Shown piece by piece: positions 21,101 to 31,731 of a DNA stretch of 64,000 nt (the stretch's first letter is position 1; every line of letters starts with the position of its first letter). The notes under the pieces were generated by a model. It was not told the DNA's origin. It searched no databases and saw only the letters and a list, made by a program, of their open reading frames with translations. Origin of the DNA: Diphasiastrum complanatum. Lineage: Eukaryota; Streptophyta; Lycopodiopsida; Lycopodiales; Lycopodiaceae. Location of the stretch: positions 11,779,634 to 11,843,633 of the forward strand of contig CM055114.1 in NCBI GenBank assembly GCA_029204225.1, written 5' to 3'. The position numbers and the translations under genes were made by a program.

Positions 21101-21590
21101 GACAAACATCTGAAGCATTCATTGAGGTTTGTCTCGTCTCTTCTTTTCTTGTTGGTTTTTTAGATATTCTGATTGAGTGGATTTAGGAGTTTTTCACAAT
21201 TGTCTGCTGTACAAATTACCTATTCATGTCAGTAGCATGTTCATCTGTCAGTATATTGCTTTAATTTTTTTTCAGCTGTTTTTGAGTTATTCAATGCCTT
21301 TTGTAGAAGGTTATAAATACTTGTCAAGGGGAAAGCTTTTAGAACCCAACGATGTATCCTGAAAATTTTGCTCAATATCTGTGCTTTTGTAAATGTGAAG
21401 TCAGGCAAGAAGCAAACATAACAGTCTAGTTCATCTGTTTGTCCAAGTGGTGACTGCATGCTTTTGGATGCAGATATGGATCATCCCATGGTTGGTGTTA
21501 AGCACTAACGTCAGTGTATTTTTGTCCAAGTGTTTATTGAAAGAGAAGTCTATAAGTAGAAAAAGTAGATCTTTTTTGAGACTATTTTAA
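8594..21590 (+). CDS. GET1: GET1 (WRB/CHD5-like) tail-anchored protein insertion receptor, exons 2-7
   Basis: GET1 is the ER-membrane subunit that, with its GET2/CAML-type partner, receives tail-anchored proteins from the GET3 ATPase. Six exons with GT-AG borders and matching phases are visible: 8594-8694, 16788-16858, 20239-20309, 20579-20660, 21074-21126 and 21474-21590 (TAA). They encode in order KEINRLQKEADALST and PSTFAKAAKLRRVVAAKEKE (cytosolic coiled coil), then SSWLSKTIILRLLK, YVFLLWWFWKIPVSLIP and LLQPF (second membrane segment), then IWIIPWLVLSTNVS (third). This is the order and spacing remembered for plant GET1. The first exon, with membrane segment 1, is not seen. The C-terminus is longer and more basic (KEKSISRKSRSFLRLF) than the short tail I recall. 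Introns are 8.1, 3.4, 0.27, 0.41 and 0.35 kb and hold TEs. No disabling change was seen, so it may be active. Confidence 0.85.
8709..8796. repeat. Compound (TG)18(AG)26 microsatellite at the start of a GET1 intron
   Basis: TG runs from 8709 to 8744 and switches directly to AG up to 8796. It begins only 14 bp after the GET1 exon-2 donor (GTATGT at 8695), so length changes fall next to the 5' splice site. Confidence 0.97.
8797..9699. other. Intronic DNA with GA-rich stretches, no gene recognised
   Basis: It contains a (GA)14 tract at 9084-9111 and scattered GAGA words between 8935 and 9120. No coding region or family match was recognised on either strand. Confidence 0.5.
9700..10106 (-). mobile_element. 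TRIM (miniature LTR retrotransposon) with tRNA-like LTRs
   Basis: Two direct repeats, 9700-9838 (139 bp) and 9956-10106 (151 bp), flank a 117-bp internal part with no coding capacity. Read on the minus strand, each LTR starts TGTTGGAATATC and ends TTTCTAACA (one copy has CG for the terminal CA complement). The base next to the 5' LTR opens a primer site TGGTATTAGAGCC, one mismatch from initiator tRNA-Met. A polypurine tract TTGAGGGGGGG precedes the 3' LTR. Flanking 5-mers ACAAC (9695-9699) and ATAAC (10107-10111) fit an aged target-site duplication. All TRIM hallmarks are present; it lies inside a GET1 intron. Confidence 0.85.
9986..10057 (-). other. tRNA-like sequence inside the TRIM LTR
   Basis: These 72 nt have tRNA layout: acceptor GGGCGAA/TCTGTCC, a D arm TAGCTCGGTGGTAGAGC that fits a Pol III A box, an anticodon-like arm, and a T arm with GGTTCGAATCC (B box). 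The other LTR (about 9728-9803) keeps the 5' part as GGGCGGATAGCTCAGTGGTAG, which pairs better, but a deletion has removed part of its T arm. The anticodon loop lacks the normal U33, so a working tRNA is unlikely. It may act as a Pol III promoter. Confidence 0.75.
10318..10765 (-). repeat. Left (3') LTR of copia A
   Basis: 448 bp. It starts after TSD ATGTC and is followed by the polypurine tract complement CCCTCCTT at 10766. Confidence 0.93.
10803..12269 (-). pseudogene. Copia A reverse transcriptase and RNase H, frameshifted
   Basis: 12269-11940 holds KAIGSKWVYKIKYKADGTIE and [20 protein letters not shown]. 11983-11402 follows in another frame with ALYGLKQAPRMWYQK, LLYVDDIIITG (catalytic YVDD) and LGLLHFHLGLEF. 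11558-10803 is RNase H: RPDISYSVSLMSQFM, VSFSDSDWGGD, SSSEAEYRAI, LILSDSQSAIAIARNLVFHA, HIEIHYHFVRE and VDLFTKALP. Two frame changes separate otherwise well-preserved blocks, so the element is dead but not ancient. Confidence 0.9.
12517..13500 (-). pseudogene. Copia A integrase
   Basis: The pre-integrase zinc region shows LWHARFGHLNFASLKKLKTF and CEGCILGKFQRKPF (H-X-H..C-X2-C). The DDE core has FDLVHSDFCGPI (first Asp), LKALRTDRGGEY (second Asp) and QQNGVAERKNRT (Glu). The N-terminal 60 residues look like filler from the deletion joint, and the C-terminus stops at LMFIKNRPL before the remainder is lost. It would insert element cDNA into the nuclear genome if complete. The link to RT is out of frame. 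Confidence 0.88.
13595..14045 (-). repeat. Right (5') LTR of copia A
   Basis: 451 bp. The primer-binding site complement ends at 13594 and TSD ATGTC follows at 14046. It differs from its partner mainly in the GA run near 13686-13704. Confidence 0.93.
14046..16787. other. GET1 intron sequence, no gene recognised; poly(C) tract
   Basis: AT-rich with stops in all frames on both strands. A run of 14 C lies at 14518-14531. One minus-strand stretch near 14600-14560 weakly resembles an RT core (FMDDILFV), but nothing around it supports a reverse transcriptase. No structure was found beyond that. Confidence 0.5.
16859..19128. other. GET1 intron sequence; possible LTR remnant from about 18461
   Basis: No gene from 16859 to 18450. 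At 18449-18460 GCTTTGATACCA is close to the complement of an initiator tRNA-Met primer site. The sequence after it (TTATGAACCGAATC.., with CTATATATACT near 18663) could be a minus-strand 5' LTR of about 0.5 kb. No second copy or TSD was found. A palindromic NotI word (TAGCGGCCGCTA) lies near 18294. Confidence 0.35.
19129..19737 (+). pseudogene. LINE relic: RT motif and zinc-binding C-terminus
   Basis: 19129-19232 reads KFMIKLLLYTDNVVLLANEI ENLQQILVEI, matching the LLYADDVVLLA core of LINE reverse transcriptases with YADD changed to YTDN. About 340 bp later (from 19570) comes MSCCLCKRRQIDMEQHHLID followed by C, a C-X2-C..H-X4-C finger of the zf-RVT type. The space between is shortened and out of frame. 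This is a decayed, internally deleted element inside the third GET1 intron, in the sense orientation. It is a different lineage from the LINE at 3891 by sequence. Confidence 0.6.
19884..19920. repeat. Poly(C) run followed by CT-rich tract
   Basis: Mostly C from 19879 to 19901 (one T at 19883), then TTCTCTCTCTCGCTC. The complementary strand is a long G run. Confidence 0.9.
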
Positions 21591-22318
21591 TCTTGATAGG
21601 TTGATTAGCATATTTGTTTGAGAACTTATTACATAACAATGGAAGACTCTTCTCGTGGAAGCTCTACAAAATTGTTATCTATTTTTTGAATTGGGTAAGG
21701 CAGTGGTTTGCTTCATTGCAAATGACACAATGGGAAGTAGCTCTGATTGGTACTCAAAGCTCTGCATTTTCCCAAAATACATATACATTTGAACGAATTG
21801 GTAGATCAAGTGAATTGCAAATGCTAGGAAGCCAGTCGAGACAGCACCAAAAGTAAATTTCTACTCTTACATTCCTTTTTTAAGATCCCCTTTTAGACCT
21901 CAGAGCTATGAATTATGATAGCAAAATCTTTTCTACACAATTTCTTTGGAGCCTTCTCAAGTTAAAGGCTTAACCCAAATATATATGCTGTTATTAGATG
22001 TGATTTATCTTGGAAGAGATTGTCTTCCTCATTTAGAATCACTTTTCATTCATATGGTCTTCCATCCATCCATCCGTTTATGCATCCACATATTATTCTT
22101 TAAATCAATCCATGAAGCTATCAATATAACTAGGAAATGCATGAATCTATCAATCCATTTATCAAAATCTTAAGTGAATCCACTATCGATCCATTAATCT
22201 ACCAAATCTTAATTTAAAAAATCATAATCATTTATTCATCAATTCATGTATCAATTTTTGGAGAAACACATTAACAATAAATCAAACTACGAACTTCATA
22301 AATCTATCAAATCCTTAT
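21591..22318. other. Region after the GET1 stop, no further gene recognised
   Basis: Presumably 3' UTR and spacer. An 80-codon frame at 21614-21856 looks non-conserved. CATCCATCCATCC-like short repeats occur near 22066-22180. No clear polyadenylation signal was chosen. Confidence 0.45.
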
Positions 22319-22670
22319 TTGCATGTGCTAGCCAAAGGGAAACATAAATACAAGAAGCAACCCAGAAAGTTGAATGTGGAAGATGACAACCAAGGATCCA
22401 CATCAGGCAAGAAGAACAAAGACAATTGTTTCTATTGCCAAAAGCCTGGACATTGGGCAAGAGATTGTCACAAGGAGGAGGAGGATATTAAGAGGGGCAA
22501 AGTGAAGCAGTTGATTAATTTTGTCGAGGAAGAGAATGATAGTGATAACGAAGATCAAGGCACGACATTTGTGACAGCATTAGCATCGCAACATTCCATT
22601 GATCACACGCATTGGTACGTGGACTCGGGAGCAACGAGACACATGACTCGCCAGTTTTACCCTAGCTTTA
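22319..22670 (+). pseudogene. Copia gag zinc knuckle and protease fragment
   Basis: KKQPRKLNVEDDNQGSTSGK is followed by CFYCQKPGHWARDC, a C-X2-C-X4-H-X4-C nucleocapsid knuckle. An acidic stretch (EEENDSDNEDQG) and WYVDSGATRHMT, the aspartic protease active site of copia Pol, follow. The frame ends at once after the protease motif. Neither LTR nor downstream pol is next to it, so it is an isolated fragment. It differs in wording from the other gag copies here, so it is a separate family. Confidence 0.85.
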
Positions 22671-23354
22671 TCTATGTCAGATTCGTTATAGTGAGATGAG
22701 AGGCTCTTGCATTTTCTTCTCTGGTACTTTAAAGATATGAACATATGGTAGCACATCTTTATGTGGTTTTGTTAATATTTGTAATTGTTTAATATTTCTT
22801 TGTCATCCCTTTTTTTTTTAATATCCTTTTAAAACAATAGCTTTTAACTATTCTCATGACCTTCAAGTGCACAAGCTTAATTTAATAATAATTGCACAAG
22901 TTCAATAACCACGTATAATCACAATGTTAAGCTGACATTCTTATGACCGTAAAATCATTTTTTTTCTTTTTTCATGAAGAAAAGGAGGCGCCTCACAGAA
23001 TAGAATCTGTGTCTCCCTTCTTTTAATTTTTTTTTTTATACATGCACGTTCCGAGATGCGTCCGAGATTTGGAAGGTGCATGTAAGAAAAAATTACGGCA
23101 AAAAAAAGGTAAAAGAAATCTTCATGCTAGGGAAGGTCACCTCTCACAAAACATAACCTATGGGGCAAAAAATTTGTGGCAAATTTTTTTTACGTGCACC
23201 TTTTGGCACTTGGAAGGTGCACGTAAAAATATTTACCTTTTTTTACACACCTTTCGTGCGTGTTAAAAGATGAAAAAGTTAAAAATAGATTTCACACCGA
23301 GGAAGGATGCCTTGGGCGTTCCGCCCGGGGAAGGGCCTCCCTTCTTGTGTGGAA
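22671..23354. other. Non-coding stretch with hairpins
   Basis: AT-rich sequence with two related inverted repeats built on GGTGCACGTAA / GGTGCATGTA words (23041-23085 and 23189-23227) and a CG-rich patch GGGCGTTCCGCCCGG near 23316. No gene. It may be a degraded foldback or CACTA-like terminus. Confidence 0.45.
23189..23227. repeat. 14-bp perfect inverted repeat
   Basis: Arm TTTACGTGCACCTT (23189-23202) and its reverse complement AAGGTGCACGTAAA (23214-23227) are separated by 11 nt. Confidence 0.9.
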
Positions 23355-23720
23355 CGCCCCTTGACTTCATGCCACTTGGCACAAAAATAATCTAATGCTC
23401 CAAGATGTGGGACCCACAAAACCTATGGTCCAAGACTTCATGCCACATGGCACAAACTTAGCATAGAGCTTGAATATGTGGAGCCCACCAACATGTATGA
23501 TCCATGACTTCATGTCGCTTGGCACAAGGGTAGCCTATATCTTTAACATGTGGGGCCCACAATCATCTTTGGTCCATGATTCGATGCAACATAGCACTTG
23601 TAATATGTGGGGCCCACAAACAATGGCTACATGCCACTTGGCAAAAGCTTAGCCTGGTGATTGAATGTGTGGGGTGCACAAATGCATTTCGTAACATGTG
23701 GCACCCACAAGAGGGTCAAC
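23355..23720. repeat. Diverged minisatellite, about 70-80-bp unit, about five copies
   Basis: Recurring blocks CATGCCACTTGGCACAA, TAGC..T..TTGAATATGTGG, GGGCCCACAA and ATGGTCCATGACTTC occur in the same order about every 70-80 bp. Copies differ by up to a third. A poly(C) tract follows directly. Confidence 0.8.
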
Positions 23721-23723
23721 GAT

Positions 23724-23745
23724 CCCCCCCCCCCCCCCCCCCCCC
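23724..23745. repeat. Poly(C) run of 22
   Basis: An uninterrupted C22, then TCCC. It is the longest C run in the window. Confidence 0.95.
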
Positions 23746-24293
23746 TCCCAATCCATCCAAGGTATCAATCATTCTAACTTGTCATTTAAATTTGTGAAAG
23801 TCATTTCAATTTTCAAGTTTGAAATGTTTCAAATAATTGAATGCTACAAAAGCCTTGTCAATCTATTCAAAACATGTAGATGTCCAACTTAATATTTTTT
23901 ACAATTAATGCCAAGAGTTCATTTATTGGCCTTGTATTTGAGTCATACCCTCAAAACAAAACTTGTCCCACAATGAAAGACTATCACCTTCTTTGGAAAT
24001 AGCTTAGAAACCATAGCAAGTCGTACGATCCAAAACCAAAGACAAAGAAATTGTGCATAACAAATAAATTTTTTTTGCACTTTGCATTAAATAAGGGGAG
24101 GGAGCTCCACTCACCTTTTGCCCTTGCCCTCCAATTAAACTTAGATATAAGATCCAAAATTGAAAGAAATTGAAAGAGATAATGAAAATAAATATATCAC
24201 AGCTTGGCATTTGGTAAGGGCCTACCTTCCACCCTAGACCATGCCACCCCCATAGAATCTTAGAGCTCGGCCTATTTTGGATGGTAAGATCCC
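23746..24293. other. AT-rich spacer, no gene recognised
   Basis: No conserved coding frame or repeat structure was seen on either strand. Confidence 0.45.
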
Positions 24294-26170
24294 ATGGAGC
24301 TCGACCTACATCATGATGTTGCTATTGCTGTAAACAATGAGGAGAAGACTCCGATGCACTTCTTGGCTCAATTGCTTGACTTGGATCATCATTCATTGTC
24401 ACCGACCTTTAGATCAATGTTAGGCCTAGAGGCAAGTGTCTATGAGAGATTGGTCCTTGAGAGGAAGCAAAGCCACAAGCTACTTTATGCCAAACACTTT
24501 CTCCAAGCTACTATAGCTACAACTCAAGGAATCAATCATATGCATGAAGCAACAATGGAGCTAGACTCCCGTTTGAGATATGATGTTGTTGGAGCTAGGA
24601 AGCCCATTCATCACATTCCAAGCTTATCTATATTTGGGGGGGTCTTTTGTTTGGGTGAGTTGCAAGTGGCGCAATGGTCTTCCTAGCTTGGATCCAAACA
24701 TATCGTCAACCTACAATAGCATTTATTTTGAATCTCCAACCTGCCAAGCTATGGACCTTTTGTATATCAATTCCACCTACAACAAAATTGATATATGTTG
24801 CTTCTAGGTTGGGACCATTGAAAGGCACACGTGTGGACTGTCCACAACATGTACTTGTGATCTCCTAAGGTGTGTAGATGCACCAAGATCAAGACTAGAT
24901 TGAGATTCAAGATCAATCTTAGATCCTATGGCAAAAACACACTACTACATGCATTCAATCACTTCCAACTCTCACTCACACGTGTGGAAAGTATTCAAAA
25001 AATAATCTAAGTAAAAACAAGTTGCTCTCCTCGGGTAGAGAGAGAGAAAAACCATCATGAGCTCTCGGGTAGAGAGAGAAAGCTAGAAATCCAATAACAC
25101 TCAAAATCCATATGATCACCAAATCAATTAGCTTCAAAATGAGGAGTACAATGATACTAGTAGATCCACGAGCTACCACTATGCTTAACTATGATTGGAC
25201 CATACTTTGTCACCTCTTAATCCTATTGGACCATTGATCCATGCACCTCTTAATTCTATTGGACTATATTCAAGCACACCTCAAATTCCTATTGGACCTC
25301 ACATGGTTCCACCTCTAAATCCTATTGGACCTCTTAGAATTCATCAAACAAAAGCATTACACTTGTCTACACTCTAATTGGCACGAGTTTAGCCTCTTAC
25401 TCTATTTTGGCTCAATAGTGGCATTACAAGTGGAAATGCATAATTTGCCATCTATGCCAAATTTGTTCCTATCAACATCCTACACCTAGATGCTCCTATA
25501 TTTAACATAGATAATCTTTTTCAATTCTTCACAATTTTCATATGAAGTTCTCACCATACGGAGCCTCTCATACAATTCATAATTTCTTATTTGGATGTGC
25601 AAATCAAATACACCTATACGACAATCAAGCCTTTATGGGATTAGGTAATAAGAAATTTTCTCTTGCATGGCAACTCACTAACAACATTCCAAACAAGTTT
25701 TCCTTTGCTTTGGTGCCATCTTTGCCAACAAGCTAACAAGCCCCTAGTGAATGACAAGACAATGGAGATTGGCTATCCATATACATTTGTTTCTTGATGA
25801 TGTTTTTTACAAGATTTGTCTCAAGTGGATGGCTCCATGTTATATCTAGATGCTTGTGTAATATATAAGGACACAAAAAACACAAAATTCCCATCATTGA
25901 TCTTACATCTTGAAAATGTAAGTTGGGCAATCCCTAAGAAAAATTATATCCTTCATATTGCCCCTGACATTGTTTGCCTAAACTTGCTCTCAAGTGGAAA
26001 TGCCAATGACTTTAGTCAAATTGAATTTCTCTTGCAACAAAATTGTGTGTTTGTCTACAAGAATGTCAAATTACATTCATTGCCTCGACCCAAGACTATA
26101 GAACAACCTCCAACTTGTCATCCCCATAACGTTATTGCCCTATGTTTGATCACAAGCTATATTTGCTCCA
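24294..26170 (+). pseudogene. Pepsin-type (A1) plant aspartic protease pseudogene, split by an LTR
   Basis: Plant A1 proteases (nepenthesin/CND41-like) are secreted or vacuolar proteases with two Asp lobes. Here 24294-24600 looks like the prosegment (SVYERLVLERKQSHKLLYAK). After a frameshift, 24599-24750 has YLGGSFVWVSCK..LDPNISSTYNSI..SPTCQAM, matching the usual xDTGSDLVWVQCK..FDPxxSSTY..CxSPxCQAL with the catalytic DTG lost (LGG). An LTR then interrupts. 25542-25734 continues with NFLFGCANQ, FMGLGNKKFSLAWQL and NKFSFALV. 25850-26090 has the C-lobe: FPSLILHLENVSWAIPKKNY, SQIEFLLQQNCVFVYKNVK. Frame breaks and the missing active site make it inactive. Confidence 0.75.
24819..25533 (-). repeat. 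Solo LTR of the copia B family inside the protease pseudogene
   Basis: About 715 bp matching the 738-bp LTRs at 40308 and 45259 from the CACACGTGTGGAC.. region to ..TTCAATTCTTCACA, with the same GATCTCCTAAGGTGTGTAGA and CTATTGGACCTC blocks. The first bases (TGAAAGGCACACG) are altered compared with TGTTGAATTTCACACG. No clear target duplication was found. Confidence 0.85.
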
Positions 26171-27705
<1,535 letters not shown>

Positions 27706-30013
27706 TTATCTATAGAAATTACTTCCTCTCGGCCACTCACCACCATTGTCACTCATCGGGCACTTGACTGCCGCTTTGCGATCACCTTCAATGACTTGAG
27801 TTGAGATGCCCCAATCTCTTGTGCCATACCTCTTGTTTGGACAATTGCTCATTTGCCATACATTCAACTTGGCTAGCAACAACACAAGCATCAAGTTTGG
27901 AATATTTACCTTGTCTTTTCCCTTTTGTAATCACTTCACCTTCCTTCTTGATTGAACAAGCATCATCATCAAACTCCACCTTGGCTCCCTTGTCAAGCAT
28001 TTGACTAACACTAAGAATCAAGAAGATTCTTAGTGATTGATGTAATGAACAAAACATTCATGAAATTCACATTCCTATTAGTAGAGAGAGAAATATGAAC
28101 TGTGCCAGTCCCATTGATTGCACACTCACCATCATTGGTTGTGTATATCACATTCTTGTCACTTTCAAATGCCACCAATGAAGAGTAATGAAAGAGTCAT
28201 GTAAACTGTAGAGGCAAAATGCCCCAGAAATAAACTTCTATCCCATCTTCCATTCATTTTATTTTGCACAAGTGATTCAACTAAGATATGATCTCATATT
28301 TAATAAGTTTGATTTCTCAAAAGAATTGAGTGCATGTGCAGGTATTACTACCTAAAGATGAGAAATTCATGAAACTGTGATTCCTACTAACAGCATGTGA
28401 TGATGTACAGATCCTATTAGTAAAATCTGAAGATTAAAGAACTTAGAAAATTATATGATGAACCATTTCTAAATGGTAAGATTTCACAACTAACCTTTCT
28501 TTAAGATTTGTGCAAGTATGTGAAGAAATATCTAAGGAACAAGAACAAGAATTTGGAAGCTTATTTAAGCTTATGAAGGGTACCATAAGAAGGCTTTTTC
28601 ATAAATCTACAATGAAGGCTCAAGGGAGTCTATAAAGAACTGGGGACGAGCCGAGGGATTGATCAGCCCTTTTGGACCTTCTCCGCCATAATCGGGGATG
28701 GGTAACCCCTAGAATAAAAGAGCCTAGGAATTGATAATTCTTAAGGATTGAACAAGATTATCATAGTCTTATTTTAAGCCATTAAGAATGACTTGTACTA
28801 GCTCATCTTGATTGATTGTGACACCAACACAAGCAAGCTCCCTATGAAGATCTTTTACTCTCAGAACATAATTTGATGCATTCTCCTCACTTCTTTGAAA
28901 ACTTTGAAAAATCTGATTTCTAAGAGTGAGTATTCTAGAAGTGTTCTTAGCTTCATAGATGGACTTAAGTGCACCCCAAGCTTCTTTAGCAGTGGTGCAA
29001 GATCCTATTTGTCTTAGAATCTCATTAGAGACATTCATTTTAATGAAGTGTAGAGCCATTCTAGCTCTCTTTCTATACTTTGGTATTTCAAGCTATGCTT
29101 GAGGCTCCTCCTCAATACCAAGTACTATGTCCATACAACATGGAGTATAAGAACAGACTCCATCCTAACCTTCCATATTGAATAATTGGAGGTACTTAGT
29201 CTTTCACTTGGTTCTAAGAGATATCCTCCTACAGGTGCCATATTGTGAAGACTTCTTGTTATTGGACAATTATATGTTTGAGCTTGTTCCACACAAACTA
29301 GATGTTGCTACTCTCTTTCACTATAGGAATTTTCAAGGATGTGCTACCACTCCTATGTGAAAACTTGCAACTATATTTGAGATAGGTCTCAAATATTCCA
29401 CAAAACAAGATAAACAAGATCAACTTCTCAAAAAACTGAATTGAGAAGTATAGACAAGTTTTGATTCTACTTTTGGCATGTGTTAGATGCCTCAAAAGAA
29501 AATACTATTGATTCAAGGAAGGCTCAAAATATTCAATAGCTTCAAACTATGTCTTGATCTCTAGTTTCTTGTGTTTATTACTCAAAACAATGGATTGTGA
29601 ATCAAGCTAAATTGGATCAAATCAAAAAGTGATCACTCGGATTTTGGACCTCTCCCTACCCTCTTTAAGAGCTTATAACTCTTGATAGACACATCAGATT
29701 GATTTGAGATCCATTGCAATGGAAACTACTTCTTATAATCTTTCCATCAAGCTATAACATTACTATCTTTGGACCAATGATGAAGGAAATAAAGAGGTCT
29801 GAAAAACTCTAATTTTTCACACATGCGGAGTTCCAGAATTTCGTACAATGTCAATTTTGATCTAAAAATCTTGATTCTATCCTCTTTGATCCAAACACTT
29901 TTCAAGAAAAGGTAAAGAAACGTGATAAACAGCATTTTTGCTTGAATTGGGCTCACAAATTCTTGCACAAATAGTGATAATAGCATGCAAAGCTTAATTT
30001 GGCTCTGATACCA
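27706..30013 (-). mobile_element. Copia C relic (gag, protease region, pre-integrase) with an embedded LTR
   Basis: The minus strand reads, from 29176 to 28744, gag MDIVLGIEEEPQ, ARMALHFIKMNVSNEILRQI, LTLRNQIFQSF and LHRELACVGVTINQDELVQV. After a Ty3-type LTR (28207-28743) it continues with the pre-integrase region, SVSQMLDKGAKVEFDDDACS and EVWHKRLGHLN, then fragments of DDE text (DNGGEWPRG). GCTCTGATACCA (30002-30013) is the primer-site complement next to the right LTR. RT and RNase H are absent, and the left LTR was not found. Confidence 0.8.
28207..28743 (+). repeat. LTR-like repeat G, copy 1 (plus orientation)
   Basis: It matches the reverse complement of 33149-33733 along its whole length. 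Shared landmarks are TGTAGAGGCAAAA at the start, GGTATTACTACCTA-like text, AAGGAACAAGAACAAGAATT, GGGGACGAGC..GGGATTGATCA and CCTAGGAATTG.TAATTCTTA at the end. Copy 2 abuts Ty3 integrase, so this is that family's LTR. It interrupts the copia C gag/protease junction. Confidence 0.82.
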
Positions 30014-30430
<417 letters not shown>

Positions 30431-31427
30431 CTTCATCAAAAATTATGAGGGAGATTACACATATTTATGGTAATTGGAGTAGGTCGAGGTAGAACCATCT
30501 CCTTCCTATTTTCTTCCATATCTAAAAGTGAAAACTAGAAAACTAGTGACATTTGTCACTTTACATGCATGCATTTCTACCTACTTTTACCAAGTGTCAA
30601 ATTCTAAACTAGAATTGTACAAATCACCATGCATGTGTCCAATTCACTTTGTGCATGCCTTGCATGTCACTATGGAACACTTACAACCATTGCATGTGAT
30701 GTGCCACGAGTTTCTACAATCCCATAATTGGCATTTTTATGACTACATTCTATATGCATGTTGTATATGACCAACTAGACTGAAGAAACCATGTAGCTCG
30801 AGTTTCTTCTAGGCAAATTTGGCATTTACAATATGAAACATTACATACACATAGAAAAAACTTTTTCTAAAGCCTAAAGTCAAGATAGATGATTTTTCAT
30901 TTTTCAACATGTAGGACCTAAATCCTAGATTTAAGGTGAAAATTGACCAACTAGCTATCTACCAAGCATGACTCTAGGAAATAGACTAGGGTTTCATTTT
31001 AGGACAAAAAGACTGAGTAAACTTCCTTATTACATGTTGGAAATCCACCTAATTTCACAAAGGAAGTCGAATTTGCTATGTATTCCAAGCTCCCATAGTG
31101 AGAAGATAGAATATTTTTGGAGCTCATTGGCAATCTCAAGCTAGTTCACTATGTACATTGAGTTTTTGTGATCCAAATGCAACAAAATCAATTTCTACTT
31201 GTTTCTCAGCTTGAAGGCCGTAGTACAGCCTGTAGTACACACGTGTGGGCTCGGTTTTCAATGTTGATCAATGCTTTTGATTGTTAATGCTTGTTGTTTG
31301 TCAAATTGTCAATCTAGATCAATTTTTTGTGTCTAGTTTTTTGATAGATTGTTAAGCAAGCATCCAATAACTCTTGTGGATCTTTTGTAGATCCATTTAT
31401 GGTCCTAAAGTACAGTATGTTCACAAC
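30431..31427. other. AT-rich DNA, no gene recognised
   Basis: It includes a perfect CACACGTGTG (31238-31247) and the nearby duplicated word GTAGTACA (GTAGTACAGCCTGTAGTACA), suggesting an LTR edge. Nothing else is assignable. Confidence 0.45.
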
Positions 31428-31731
31428 CTTTGGCACCTCAAGAGAAATTGAGGTATGATAGGAGGGCTAAGAAAGTTCTACTTTTGTTGGCAAGAAGAAA
31501 GATAGGTCAAAGCTAAAATGTTTCTATTGTGGAGTCAAAGGACATTTTGCTAGTGATTGTTTCAAGAAGAAAACAGATCAAGGTGAAAAGCAAAGCAATC
31601 TAGCTTTGGATGAGGATGGTGTTGATGAACAAAACTCAAATGATTCCTTTGTTAAGTGTTCATGTTTGTTGGCTAAACATGGAAGTATTGATCCTTGGTG
31701 GATTGGTAGTGGAGCTAGCTCACATATGAAT
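31428..31731 (+). pseudogene. Copia gag knuckle/protease fragment
   Basis: GKKKDRSKLKCFYCGVKGHF ASDCFKKK is a CCHC knuckle. It is followed by DEDGVDEQNSNDSFV, LAKHGSIDPWWIGSGASSHM and N (protease active site DSG changed to GSG). The wording is close to the element E and 61-63-kb copies, so it is the same family. It is cut off exactly where LTR D begins at 31732. Confidence 0.85.

Noticed and set aside
21614-21856. Alternative GET1 last exon beginning GRLFSW
   Set aside because: No AG acceptor at the needed position; exons at 21074 and 21474 fit phase and protein order better.
23041-23265. CRISPR-like direct repeats
   Set aside because: The repeats are inverted and irregular, and the genome is eukaryotic.
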